From contig NZ_CP014229.1 in the NCBI RefSeq assembly GCF_001553605.1, positions 3,376,501 to 3,440,500 of the forward strand: a stretch of DNA of 64,000 nucleotides. The letters are read 5' to 3'. Positions 37,802 to 46,254 of this stretch are shown one piece after another. The DNA comes from Desulfovibrio fairfieldensis. GTDB lineage: Bacteria > Desulfobacterota > Desulfovibrionia > Desulfovibrionales > Desulfovibrionaceae. Made by a program: the position numbers and the translations under genes. Position 1 is the stretch's first letter. Every line of letters begins with the position of its first letter. The notes below the pieces were generated by a model, which saw only the letters and a list, made by a program, of their open reading frames with translations, was not told the DNA's origin and made no database searches.

Positions 37802-39121
37802 ATGAGCATCCATACCCCAACGAAAGCCCTGCCGGTCTGGTCCCTGAGCCTGGGCTGTCCCAAAAACCGGGTGGACAGCGAACGTCTGCTGGGTTCCTTG
37901 GGCTTGCCCGTCAAAAGCGTGAGCCAGATGGGCCGGGCGCGCCTGGTCTTCATCAATACCTGCGGCTTCATCGCTCCGGCGGTGCGCGAGTCCGTGCGGG
38001 CCGTGCTGGACGCCGTGAACCGGCTGGCCCGGTGCAAGAACAAACCCCTGCTGGCCGTGGCCGGTTGCATGGTGGGGCGTTACGGCGCGGAGGAACTGGC
38101 CCGGGAGCTGCCCGAGGTGGACCTCTGGCTGCCCACCGGAGACCTGGCGGACTGGCCGGTCATGCTGGCACGGGCCCTGAATCTGCCGGAAGGGGCCGGG
38201 AGCGGAGGCCGCCTGCTTTCCACCGGGCCGTCCTATGCCTGGCTCAAGATCGGCGAGGGCTGCCGCCATAACTGCGCTTTCTGCACCATCCCGTCCATCC
38301 GGGGCGGCCTGCGCTCCGAACCCGTGCCCGGCTTGCTGGCCGAGGCTCGCGGCCTGCTGGAGCAGGGAGTGCGCGAACTGGTGCTGGTGGCGCAGGACGT
38401 CACGGCCTGGGGCGGGGATCTGGCCGGGAAGAAAAGCCTTTTGCATCTGTTGGAAGGATTGCTGGGCCTGGACGGCCTGGCCTGGCTGCGCCTGCTCTAT
38501 CTCTACCCCAGCGGGGTCACGCCGGAACTGCTGCGTTTTATGAAGGAATCCGGCGGCCCGCTGTTGCCTTATCTGGATATTCCTCTCCAGCACGCCCACC
38601 CGGAGGTACTGGCCCGCATGGGGCGGCCCTTTGCCGGTGATCCCCGGCGCGTGCTGGACCGGGTGCGCGACGCGTTGCCGGAAGCCGCCGTGCGCACCAC
38701 CTTCATCGTGGGCTATCCCGGCGAAAGCGAAGCGCATTTCGACAGCCTCTGCCGTTTTGTGGAGGAAAGCCGTTTCCAGAATCTGGGCGTATTCGCCTAT
38801 CAGGCCGAAGAAGGCACCAAAGCCGCTGAACTGCCGGATCAGGTGCCGGAAGAGAGCAGGGAGCGCCGCCGCGCCACGCTGATGGAGATCCAGGCGGGCA
38901 TCAGCGAAAGCCTGCTGGCGGAGCGTGTGGGGCAACGCCTGCCCGTGCTGGTGGACGCGCCGCATCCGGAATGGCCCGGTCTGCACAGCGGCCGGGTCTG
39001 GTTCCAGGCCCCGGAAGTGGACGGCATGACCTATGTCAGCGGCCCCGGCGTGGCTCCCGGCGCGCTGGTGGAGTGCGACATCGTGGAGAATACGGAGTAC
39101 GATCTGACGGCGCTGGCCTGA
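37802..39121 (+). CDS. rimO: Ribosomal protein S12 methylthiotransferase
   Basis: A radical SAM enzyme that adds a methylthio group to Asp of ribosomal protein S12. The 439-residue protein has the UPF0004 cysteines in SLGCPKNRVDSERLLGSL, FINTCGFIAPAV and VAGCMVGRYG. The radical SAM CX3CX2C motif is CRHNCAFCTIPSIRGGLRSE (about residues 157-176), and a TRAM-like C-terminal domain ends the protein. RimO-type 'GCPKNxVDSE' separates it from MiaB. ATG 37802 starts directly at the conserved region; the ribosome site is weak (no clear AGGAGG). The GT4 gene follows after 37 bases on the same strand. Confidence 0.95.
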   Translation: MSIHTPTKALPVWSLSLGCPKNRVDSERLLGSLGLPVKSVSQMGRARLVFINTCGFIAPAVRESVRAVLDAVNRLARCKNKPLLAVAGCMVGRYGAEELARELPEVDLWLPTGDLADWPVMLARALNLPEGAGSGGRLLSTGPSYAWLKIGEGCRHNCAFCTIPSIRGGLRSEPVPGLLAEARGLLEQGVRELVLVAQDVTAWGGDLAGKKSLLHLLEGLLGLDGLAWLRLLYLYPSGVTPELLRFMKESGGPLLPYLDIPLQHAHPEVLARMGRPFAGDPRRVLDRVRDALPEAAVRTTFIVGYPGESEAHFDSLCRFVEESRFQNLGVFAYQAEEGTKAAELPDQVPEESRERRRATLMEIQAGISESLLAERVGQRLPVLVDAPHPEWPGLHSGRVWFQAPEVDGMTYVSGPGVAPGALVECDIVENTEYDLTALA

Positions 39122-39158
39122 GCGCGGGGCGATACTCACCGACGCGGCGGGAGAGATT

Positions 39159-40829
39159 ATGGGCGGAGGCATTTTCGGCACGCTGCACCCTTTTCTGGAA
39201 GGCGGCGCGGTGTATGGCCGCAAGGTGGCCAATACAGGCTTTATGGAAGCCCTGCTGCGGCTTGATCCCTTTGACGAATATCATTTTTTTGTGACCGCTC
39301 CGGATGCGTTGCGTACGGCCTTTGCCGCGCGCAACGATCTGCCCGGCGCGGCGCGCGGTGCCGTGAAAATCTTCAGCCGCCAGGATCTGGCGGACGCGTT
39401 GCGGGCCACGCCCTACCACTGTTTTCACCTTTCCGATCCTGTTTCCGGACAGCCGGAACTCGCCGCCCTGCGCAACGCCCTGGCTCCCCGAATCTTTCCC
39501 ATTACCAGCGTCAATCACAGCATCAGCTACCTTGACTATGCCCAGCGCTTTCTGACCCATATCTGGCCCGGCGTCACAGCGCGCGACGCCATCGGAGCCA
39601 CATCGCGCGCCGCGTCCAGGGTCTTGGCGGGCTATTTCGCACAGTTGCGGGAAGGCTATGCCCTGAATCCGGCCTGGCTCCAGCCCCGGCTTGAGATCAT
39701 TCCCCTGGGCGTGGACCCGGAAGCCTTTCCGGAGCCGACGCCGGAGGCGCGCCGCGCGGCCCGTGCGCGTTTCGGCCTGACCGACGGGGAGGCCGTCTGC
39801 CTGCTGCACGGGAGAATAAGCCTGGACGACAAGCTGGACGCCATGCCGCTGCTTTATGCTCTGCGCCGGGCCATGGAGGCCGACCCCGCGGCCCGGCCGC
39901 GTCTGCTCATGTCCGGCGGAGCCCGCCCCGGCGACCATTACCCGGAAGCCCTGGAAGCCGCCGCGCGGGCTCTGAAGGTGCCGTTCAGCCTGTTGCCCGA
40001 TCCCGGGCCCGAGGCCGTGCGCGCGCTGTTCGCCGCCGCTGACATCTTTGTGTCGCCGTCGGACAATATCCAGGAAAGTTTCGGTCTGACCCTGCTGGAG
40101 GCGGGCGCGGCGGGCCTGCCCGCTGTGGTTTCGGACTGGGACGGCTATCGGGACTTGGTGGAGCATAATGTCACCGGTTTTCTGACGCCCTGCCTGGCTC
40201 CGGCGGACACGCCTCTTCTGGACCGCCTGGCCCACACCCTGCCCGACAACATCCACCAGTTGTTCCGGGCCCAGCAGACGGCGGTGGATGTTCCGGCCCT
40301 GGCCGAAGCCCTGCGCCGCCTGATCTCTGACGCGCCTCTGCGGGCCCGCATGGGAATTGCGGCCCGGCGGCGCGTGCTGGAAAACTTCACCTGGGAGGGC
40401 GTGATCCGGCGCTGGCTGGATTTCTGGGACGCGCTCTGGCGGGAGCCTCTGGATGCGGAGGAGGAAAAACGCATCCGCGCGGCCAGGCATCCGGCTTTTT
40501 TACGTCTCGGAGAATTGTTTTCCGGCCATTCTTCCGCAGGGCTTTCCGCAGATGCGGATCTGCCCGGCGACCCGCTCTGGCTGCATGTCACGGCCCGGGG
40601 CGAGCGCGTGCGGGCCGGGCGCGAATTCTGCGTCATCTGGCCCGGCCTGGAACTGTGCATGGACGGCGTGGAATTCCGCCGGTTGCTGGTACAGGCCCGG
40701 CACCCCGTGCGGGCGGATGAACTGATCCGCCGGGCTTGTCCGCCGGGCCGCGACCCTGAAGGGGCGCGTTTTGCCCTGCTCTGGGCCCTGAAAAACGATC
40801 TGCTGGAACGGGTGGAAGAACCCCGCTGA
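39159..40829 (+). CDS. Family 4 glycosyltransferase with extra C-terminal region
   Basis: A 556-residue GT-B protein. The GT4 catalytic half shows IIPLGVDPEAFPEPTPEARR (about residues 178-197), LLHGRISLDDKLDAMPLL and the donor site SPSDNIQESFGLTLLEAGAA followed by GLPAVVSDWDGYRDLVEH. About 130 further residues after the GT4 core are of unknown type. ATG 39159 has GGGAGAGA upstream. It lies between rimO and the two flagellin genes, converging on them. Because bacterial flagellins are often glycosylated by enzymes encoded next to them, flagellin glycosylation is a reasonable but unproven role. Confidence 0.85.
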   Translation: MGGGIFGTLHPFLEGGAVYGRKVANTGFMEALLRLDPFDEYHFFVTAPDALRTAFAARNDLPGAARGAVKIFSRQDLADALRATPYHCFHLSDPVSGQPELAALRNALAPRIFPITSVNHSISYLDYAQRFLTHIWPGVTARDAIGATSRAASRVLAGYFAQLREGYALNPAWLQPRLEIIPLGVDPEAFPEPTPEARRAARARFGLTDGEAVCLLHGRISLDDKLDAMPLLYALRRAMEADPAARPRLLMSGGARPGDHYPEALEAAARALKVPFSLLPDPGPEAVRALFAAADIFVSPSDNIQESFGLTLLEAGAAGLPAVVSDWDGYRDLVEHNVTGFLTPCLAPADTPLLDRLAHTLPDNIHQLFRAQQTAVDVPALAEALRRLISDAPLRARMGIAARRRVLENFTWEGVIRRWLDFWDALWREPLDAEEEKRIRAARHPAFLRLGELFSGHSSAGLSADADLPGDPLWLHVTARGERVRAGREFCVIWPGLELCMDGVEFRRLLVQARHPVRADELIRRACPPGRDPEGARFALLWALKNDLLERVEEPR

Positions 40830-40938
40830 CGCCGTCTTTTCCGGATTGCGCCAGTTGGGGCCGGACGAAAATATCCCCGGAGGGCGCAGCCCCCCGGGGA
40901 TATGTGGTCTGCGCGTGCGGTGCACGCCCTCAACCAGG

Positions 40939-41832
40939 CTAGCCGATGAGCTGCATGGCCATCTGCGGCATGCTGTTGGCCTGCGAAAGCATGGCCACAG
41001 CCGACTGGGTGAGGATCTGGTTGCGGACGAATGACGTCATTTCCGTGGCCACGTCCACGTCGGAAATGCGCGATTCAGCCGCCTGCAGGTTTTCGGACTG
41101 AGTGGTAAGGTTGGAAATGGTGTTTTCCAGACGGTTCTGCAAGGCGCCCAGATGCGCCCGGATCTTGTCCTTGGAGACCACGGCGTTGGTCAGGCCCACC
41201 AGAGCCTTCTGGGCCTGTTCCTGGGTGGAGACCGTACGGGCGTCGGCCGTGGTGCTGCTCGCGGTGGCCTGATTGCCCACACCCAGAGCCGAGGCGGTGC
41301 TCGTACCGATCTGGATGTAGTAATAGTCTTCCGCCGAGTCGTTGGCCGTGCCGAAGTGGATCTTCATCTTGCCGGTGGAGGTCATTCCCGCGCCGTCGTG
41401 CGAGCTACTGGACAGATTGCCGTTCAGCAGATGGATGCCGTTGAAGTCCGTGGAGTTGGCGATTCGGGTAATTTCCGAAGCCATGGCCTGATATTCGGAC
41501 TCAATCATCAAACGCTGGGTGGAATCGTAGGTGCCGGTAGCCGCCTGTTCGGCCAGTTCCTTCATGCGGGTCAGCTTTTCGTCGATGACGCCCAGGGCGC
41601 CGTCGGCGGTCTGGATGAGGGAAATGGCGTCGTTGGCGTTGCGCACGCCCTGTTGCAGAGCCGTGATGTCGGTACGCATCAGCTCGCGGATGGCCAGGCC
41701 GGCTGCGTCGTCAGCCGCGGAATTGACGCGCAGGCCCGTGGACAAGCGCTTGGTCGAGGTCTGCAAGTCGCTGTAGTGGCCGGTCAGGGTGTTGGCGACG
41801 TTGGTGGCCATTTGGTTGTGATTGATATACAT
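40939..41832 (-). CDS. Flagellin (copy 1)
   Basis: The 297-residue flagellin has the conserved D0/D1 ends: YINHNQMATNVANTLTGHYS at the N-terminus and RISDVDVATEMTSFVRNQIL then TQSAVAMLSQANSMPQMAMQ at the C-terminus. It has only a short variable middle (about residues 130-200). It is exported by the flagellar type III system and forms the filament. It differs from the second flagellin at only about two dozen of 297 positions, mostly in the middle. A GGAGG ribosome site precedes ATG 41832. A sigma28-like site and a sigma54-like site lie upstream. Confidence 0.97.
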   Translation of the reverse strand: MYINHNQMATNVANTLTGHYSDLQTSTKRLSTGLRVNSAADDAAGLAIRELMRTDITALQQGVRNANDAISLIQTADGALGVIDEKLTRMKELAEQAATGTYDSTQRLMIESEYQAMASEITRIANSTDFNGIHLLNGNLSSSSHDGAGMTSTGKMKIHFGTANDSAEDYYYIQIGTSTASALGVGNQATASSTTADARTVSTQEQAQKALVGLTNAVVSKDKIRAHLGALQNRLENTISNLTTQSENLQAAESRISDVDVATEMTSFVRNQILTQSAVAMLSQANSMPQMAMQLIG

Positions 41833-41960
41833 GACATTCCTCCATGAATGTGCTGTCTGCCCGGCGGTGCACTACGCACGCCCGCTTCCTTGCGGACTGC
41901 CGCCGCACAATGCCTGCGCATGCAGGGTTTATGATGTTGTCCCCAGTACGCCTGCCTGTT

Positions 41961-41988
41961 CTTTCGGCGCAACAGCCGAAAGCATTAG
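41961..41988 (-). promoter_or_regulatory. Sigma28-like promoter of flagellin copy 1
   Basis: On the minus strand CTAAT is followed after 15 bases by GCCGAAAG, close to the FliA consensus TAAA-N15-GCCGATAA. It lies about 130 bases upstream of the flagellin start. The same arrangement occurs before flagellin copy 2. Confidence 0.5.
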
Positions 41989-42085
41989 GGGCGCTGCCTC
42001 AACCTACAAGGGAAAACCCTTGTCTTCCCTGACTCGTGGCGTCAGGGGAGGCAAAAAATGCCTGAAAAACCTGCATCCAGCATCC

Positions 42086-42101
42086 AGCATGATCCGTGCC
42101 A
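42086..42101 (-). promoter_or_regulatory. Sigma54-like site upstream of flagellin copy 1
   Basis: Minus-strand TGGCAC-N5-ATGCT differs by one base from the -24/-12 consensus TGGCAC-N5-TTGCW. It lies about 250 bases upstream of the flagellin start. The match is good but isolated; no enhancer-binding protein site can be named. Confidence 0.4.
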
Positions 42102-42535
42102 AAAAGAGCGTCGGAAGCATGGCGCGCAAAGGGGCTGCGCTGCGTTGAGGACCGCAAGCGGAAACCTCATCATCCCCGCCTATGGCCGCCTGGCGGGAAG
42201 GGCGAACACGCCGTCCGGTTTGAAACTTTTCCACAACCTCTTGACGCAATAAACAGGATGATTACCCATAAGATAGGACGATTTTCACAGGAGTTCAGTT
42301 ATGAACGGCATGTGTTGTTTCCCCGCCGTCGGCTTGCTCCTTGTGAGGTCGCGCCCCGTCGGGACGATCCGGCCGTGACACCCGCGTGCGCGGATGCGGA
42401 GGCCGTCACGGCCACGAACAAGAACGGCGTACTGACCACCATACCGCGCAATACGCCTGCCCAGTCCCCGGCAAAGCCCATTGGGCCAACCAGGGAATAA
42501 GTCCTCCTCCACACGGGCCAGCGCTCCGGCTCGTG
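42102..42535. other. Region between flagellins with possible small plus-strand transcript
   Basis: No gene is firmly supported. A plus-strand ATG at 42301 has AGGAG seven bases upstream but reads only 25 codons (MNGMCCFPAVGLLL...). A minus-strand frame (42299-42514) encodes a short hydrophobic stretch but lacks a good start. A strong plus-strand terminator follows at 42536, so a small RNA or a decayed gene is possible. Confidence 0.35.
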
Positions 42536-42564
42536 AGCCCCCGCCGTTCTGGCGGGGGCTTTTT
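42536..42564 (+). terminator. Strong plus-strand intrinsic terminator between the flagellins
   Basis: AGCCCCCGCC and its exact complement form a 10-base-pair stem around GTTCT, followed by a T-run. The orientation is plus, opposite to both flagellin genes, so it must end some transcript starting left of it. Confidence 0.85.
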
Positions 42565-42604
42565 ATCCCAAGGGATAACCTGTTATGCTCAGGCCTCGGG
42601 ATGC

Positions 42605-42638
42605 AAAAACCCCGGTCCGTTTCACGGGCCGGGTTTTC
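42605..42638 (-). terminator. Terminator of flagellin copy 2
   Basis: On the minus strand CCCGGCCCG pairs with CGGACCGGG (one wobble), followed by GTTTTTG. It lies about 80 bases after the flagellin stop at 42719. Confidence 0.8.
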
Positions 42639-42718
42639 CCTCACATTGTTACGGTCGGGCGGCACTCCCCTGCCGCACGCCCGGTTACGGGTCGTCTCCC
42701 TCCACCACGAAGTTTTTC

Positions 42719-43612
42719 CTAGCCGATGAGCTGCATGGCCATCTGCTGCATGCTGTTGGCTTGCGACAGCATGGCCACCGACGACTGGGTAAGAATCTGG
42801 TTGCGGACGAACGACGTCATTTCCGTGGCCACGTCCACGTCGGAAATGCGCGATTCAGCCGACTGCAGATTCTCGGCTTGGGTGGTAAGGTTGGAAATGG
42901 TGTTTTCCAGGCGGTTCTGCAACGCGCCCAGATGCGCCCGGATCTTGTCCTTGGAGACCACGGCGTTGGTCAGGCCCAGCAGAGCCTTCTGGGCCTGTTC
43001 CTGGGTGGAGACCGTACGGGCGTCGGCTGTGGTGCTGCTGGCGGTCGCCTGATTGCCCACACCCAGGGCCGAGGCGGTGCTCGCGCCGATCTGAATGTAG
43101 TAATAGTCTTCCGCCGAGTCGTTGGCCGTGCCGAAGTGCACCTTCAGCTTGCCGGTGGCGCTGAGAGCCGCGCCGCTGTGCGTGCTGCCGGACAGATTGC
43201 CGTTCAGCAGATGGATGCCGTTGAAGTCCGTGGCATTGGCGATTCGGGTGATTTCCGAAGCCATGGCCTGATATTCGGACTCAATCATCAAACGCTGGGT
43301 GGAATCGTAGGTGCCGGTAGCCGCCTGTTCGGCCAGTTCCTTCATGCGGGTCAGCTTTTCGTCGATGACGCCCAAGGCGCCGTCGGCGGTCTGGATGAGG
43401 GAAATGGCGTCGTTGGCGTTGCGCACGCCCTGTTGCAGAGCCGTGATGTCGGTGCGCATCAGCTCGCGGATGGCCAGGCCGGCGGCGTCGTCAGCCGCGG
43501 AATTGACGCGCAGGCCCGTGGACAGGCGCTTGGTTGAGGTTTGCAGATTTCCGTAATGGGATGTGAGGGTGTTGGCCACGTTGGAGGCCATCTGGTTATG
43601 ATTGATATACAT
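42719..43612 (-). CDS. Flagellin (copy 2)
   Basis: A 297-residue flagellin, nearly identical to copy 1, with the same conserved ends (YINHNQMASNVANTLTSHYG; SRISDVDVATEMTSFVRNQI). Differences concentrate in residues 130-165 (GSTHSGAALSATGKLKVHFG here) and near the C-terminus (SMQQMAM instead of SMPQMAM). ATG 43612 has GGAGG five bases upstream; an in-frame ATG 12 bases earlier overlaps that site. It has its own terminator and a sigma28-like promoter, so each copy can be expressed alone. The near-identity in the DNA makes the pair a substrate for recombination. Confidence 0.97.
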   Translation of the reverse strand: MYINHNQMASNVANTLTSHYGNLQTSTKRLSTGLRVNSAADDAAGLAIRELMRTDITALQQGVRNANDAISLIQTADGALGVIDEKLTRMKELAEQAATGTYDSTQRLMIESEYQAMASEITRIANATDFNGIHLLNGNLSGSTHSGAALSATGKLKVHFGTANDSAEDYYYIQIGASTASALGVGNQATASSTTADARTVSTQEQAQKALLGLTNAVVSKDKIRAHLGALQNRLENTISNLTTQAENLQSAESRISDVDVATEMTSFVRNQILTQSSVAMLSQANSMQQMAMQLIG

Positions 43613-43690
43613 ACATTCCTCCATGAATGCTGTATGCCACGGGCGGTGCCCAATGCCGACGCGTCCATGCGTCCTTCCGCCTCTATAGTC

Positions 43691-43719
43691 CTATCGGCGT
43701 TCTTCCGGATATGGATTAG
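43691..43719 (-). promoter_or_regulatory. Sigma28-like promoter of flagellin copy 2
   Basis: Minus-strand CTAAT, 16 bases, then GCCGATAG, which matches seven of eight -10 positions of the FliA consensus. It lies about 80 bases upstream of the start codon. Confidence 0.6.
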
Positions 43720-43857
43720 AGCTGGTGGGAAAATTTTTCCTACCAGCATCCTACTGTATTTTTTATGTTTTTGATGGAAGAGTGAAAAAGGTTTGATTTT
43801 TTCGGCGCGCGGGCGGCAAATTTTTCCTCCCCGCGCATGCCGCGCGGTCAAGCGACA

Positions 43858-43918
43858 TGACGTCAAAGGCCCCGCCTGCCATGGATTATGTCATGGACAG
43901 GCGGGGCCTTTGACGTCA
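43858..43918. terminator. Perfect 21-bp inverted repeat after gap
   Basis: TGACGTCAAAGGCCCCGCCT (G) at 43858-43878 and its exact complement at 43898-43918 enclose a 19-base loop that itself contains CCATGG/CATGG. It lies 16 bases after the gap stop and about 245 bases before flagellin copy 2. No U-run follows, yet the stem is long enough to end or protect the gap mRNA. The outer TGACGTCA is itself a palindrome that could bind a dimeric regulator. Confidence 0.7.
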
Positions 43919-43933
43919 AAAACACTGTGAAAC

Positions 43934-44935
43934 TCAGCAGTCCTTGCCCACCATGCGCAGCAGGCGCAGCAACTGGTTGGTGAAGCCCGCCTCATTGTCG
44001 TACCAGACCAGCAGCTTGAGCATGGTCTGGTCCAGCACCTGGGTGGACAGGGCGTCCACCACGCCGCCGTAGGTGCTGCCCCTGTAGTCGATGGAAACCA
44101 GGGGCTCCTCGGAAAAGCCCATGTTATCCTTGAGCGCGCCCTGGCTGGCGGCCTTGAGCGCCGCGTTGACGGCGTCGGCGTCACAGGGCTTTTCCACCTC
44201 ACAGGTCAGGTCCACCAGCGAGCAGTCAAAGGTGGGCACGCGCACGGACATGCCGTTGATCCGGCCTTCCAGTTCAGGCATGACCACGCCCACGGCCTTG
44301 GCCGCGCCCGTGCTGGACGGCACCATGGAGACGGCCGCGGCCCGGCCGCGCCGCCAGTCCTTGTGCGAGCCGTCCAGAATGCGCTGGCTCATGGTGTAGG
44401 AATGGATGGTGGTCATCAGGCCGTGGCGGAAGCCGAAGTTCTCATGCACGACCTTGACCGCCGGGGCCAGGCAGTTGGTGGTGCAGGACGCGGCGGAGAT
44501 GATGGCCTGCTTGGCCGGATCATAGATCTCCTGGTTCACGCCCATGACGATCATGGCGTCCACGCCCTTGCCCGGCGCGGAAATGACCACCTTTTCGGCC
44601 CCGCAGTCCAGATGCCGGGCCAGACCCTCGCGGTCCTTGATGGTGCCCGTGGTTTCCACGGCAAGGGTCACGCCCAGGCGTTTCCACTCCCATTCCCCGG
44701 CCTTGCGGCGGGTCACCGCGACGTGGCGTCCGTTGACGATGATGCCGTCGTCATCATGATCCACTTCACCGGCAAACGTGCCGTAGGTGGAGTCGTATTT
44801 GAACAGGTAGGCCAGGGCGGCGTTGTCCGCGCGGGCGTTGATGGCCGCGATCTGAAGATCCTGATCGTCGGCCAGCAGGCGCAGCAGATAACGGCCGATG
44901 CGGCCGAAGCCGTTCATTCCCAATTTTACGGGCAT
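43934..44935 (-). CDS. gap: Glyceraldehyde-3-phosphate dehydrogenase
   Basis: Oxidises and phosphorylates glyceraldehyde 3-phosphate in glycolysis or runs in reverse in gluconeogenesis. The 333-residue protein has the NAD fold start KLGMNGFGRIGRYLLRLLAD, the active-site Cys in SAASCTTNCLAPAVKV (about residue 154) and the final WYDNEAGFTNQLLRLL. AAGGAG lies eight bases before ATG 44935. It is the last gene of a set with fba and a 43-residue small protein, whose stop lies 19 bases upstream. Confidence 0.97.
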   Translation of the reverse strand: MPVKLGMNGFGRIGRYLLRLLADDQDLQIAAINARADNAALAYLFKYDSTYGTFAGEVDHDDDGIIVNGRHVAVTRRKAGEWEWKRLGVTLAVETTGTIKDREGLARHLDCGAEKVVISAPGKGVDAMIVMGVNQEIYDPAKQAIISAASCTTNCLAPAVKVVHENFGFRHGLMTTIHSYTMSQRILDGSHKDWRRGRAAAVSMVPSSTGAAKAVGVVMPELEGRINGMSVRVPTFDCSLVDLTCEVEKPCDADAVNAALKAASQGALKDNMGFSEEPLVSIDYRGSTYGGVVDALSTQVLDQTMLKLLVWYDNEAGFTNQLLRLLRMVGKDC

Positions 44936-44954
44936 GGTTGCGCTCCTTAGTAGA

Positions 44955-45086
44955 TTAGAAGAACAGTCCCGAGAAGAAAGACACCAGCAGATTGATCAGA
45001 TTTGACAGGTGTTCTAGCGCAGTGTCGCCAATCCAGTTTGCCAGGATATTAATCATGATCGCCATAATAAACTCCCATCCGGACAT
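44955..45086 (-). CDS. Small hydrophobic protein, 43 residues, between fba and gap
   Basis: Reading the minus strand from ATG 45086 gives a 43-residue protein: MSGWEFIMAIMINILANWIG, then an acidic/polar turn (DTALEHLSN), then LINLLVSFFSGLFF. An AGAGGG ribosome site lies four bases upstream, and the stop is 19 bases before gap. There is no Lys or Arg; Asp and two Glu give a net negative charge. The profile suggests one or two short membrane-associated helices. I recognise no family. Options are a membrane-bound regulator of its operon, a toxin-like peptide, or a structural small protein. It is shorter than usual gene-finder limits. Confidence 0.6.
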   Translation of the reverse strand: MSGWEFIMAIMINILANWIGDTALEHLSNLINLLVSFFSGLFF

Positions 45087-45149
45087 ATTGCCCTCTCATA
45101 TGACCTAATGGTTGATGAAATCATCTTGGCAGTATCACTGGTATTCTGA

Positions 45150-46076
45150 TCAAGCTTTCCCCGAAGAACCCATCACATTGCGGATCTTGTGCGCCACCAT
45201 GTTCTTGACGGCCTCGCGGGCCGGGGCAAGGTAGGAGCGCGGGTCGAACTGTTCCGGATGTTCGGCCAGGAACTGGCGGATGGAGGCGGTGAGCGCCAGG
45301 CGGATGTCCGTGTCCACATTGATCTTGCACACGCCCATGCCCGCGGCCTTGCGCAACATGTCTTCGGGCACGCCTCTGGCCCCGCCCACCTGGCCGCCGT
45401 ACTTGTTGCACAGTTCCACAAACTCCTGGGGCACGCTGGAGGCCCCGTGCAGAACCAGAGGGTAGCCGGGCAGCTTGGCGCTGATGGCTTCCAGGCGCGG
45501 GAAGTCCAGTTTGGCCTCGCCCTTGAATTTGTAGGCCCCGTGGCTGGTGCCGATGGCCACGGCCAGGGAGTCGCAGCCCGTGCGTTGCACGAAATCCACC
45601 GCCTGGTCCGGATCGGTGTAAACATGCTCGGCGGAACTGACGTGTTCCTCGACGCCGGCCAACTTGCCCAGCTCGGCTTCCACCCAGACCCCCCTGGGGT
45701 GGGCATAGTCCACCACCTGTCTGGTCAGGGCGATATTTTCCTCATAGGGCAGGTGCGAACCGTCGATCATCACCGAAGTGAAGCCGCCGTCAATGCAGTC
45801 CTTGCACATCTCGAAGCTGGGGCCGTGGTCCAGATGCACCACCACGGGCACGGCGGGGTCTTCGATCAGGGCGGCCTCCACCAGTTTCATGATGTAGGTC
45901 TGACCGGCGTATTTGCGGGCTCCGGCGGAAACCTGGAGGATCACCGGGGATTTTTCCTCGGCGGCGGCCCGCATGATGCCCTGGACGATTTCCATATTGT
46001 TGACGTTGAACGCGCCTACGGCGTAGCGCCCGGCGTAGGCGGCGGCGAACATTTCTCTGGGACCCATAAGAGGCAT
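45150..46076 (-). CDS. fba: Class II fructose-bisphosphate aldolase
   Basis: Zinc-dependent aldolase that interconverts fructose 1,6-bisphosphate and two triose phosphates. The 308-residue protein has GAFNVNNMEIVQGIMRAAAE (about residues 18-37), VVHLDHGPSFEMCKDCIDGG with metal-binding His, AIGTSHGAYKFKGEAKLDFP and VLHGASSVPQEFVELC. It ends in GSSGKA. A GGAGGAAGCC ribosome site precedes ATG 46076. It starts a minus-strand group with the small protein and gap, giving two consecutive glycolytic steps. Confidence 0.96.
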   Translation of the reverse strand: MPLMGPREMFAAAYAGRYAVGAFNVNNMEIVQGIMRAAAEEKSPVILQVSAGARKYAGQTYIMKLVEAALIEDPAVPVVVHLDHGPSFEMCKDCIDGGFTSVMIDGSHLPYEENIALTRQVVDYAHPRGVWVEAELGKLAGVEEHVSSAEHVYTDPDQAVDFVQRTGCDSLAVAIGTSHGAYKFKGEAKLDFPRLEAISAKLPGYPLVLHGASSVPQEFVELCNKYGGQVGGARGVPEDMLRKAAGMGVCKINVDTDIRLALTASIRQFLAEHPEQFDPRSYLAPAREAVKNMVAHKIRNVMGSSGKA

Positions 46077-46254
46077 GGCTTCCTCCTGTTCTGCTTGCGG
46101 TATGGGCCGGGGAAAACATGGTCCCCGGCCGGATAATTGAGGTCTGACATATATCCCATATGCCGGAAAAGCGCAAAGGGAGAGAAGCTTTCCGGCAGGG
46201 CGACGGCCGCCGGCCCGGCCGGAAGGGACGCGGGCCGGATCAGTGCCGTCCGGA

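Noticed and set aside
42299-42514. A 71-codon minus-strand frame with a hydrophobic stretch between the flagellins
   Set aside because: It starts at GTG with no separate ribosome site (the GGAGGAGG is inside the frame) and its second half is Arg/Ser-rich without pattern; not enough to call a gene.
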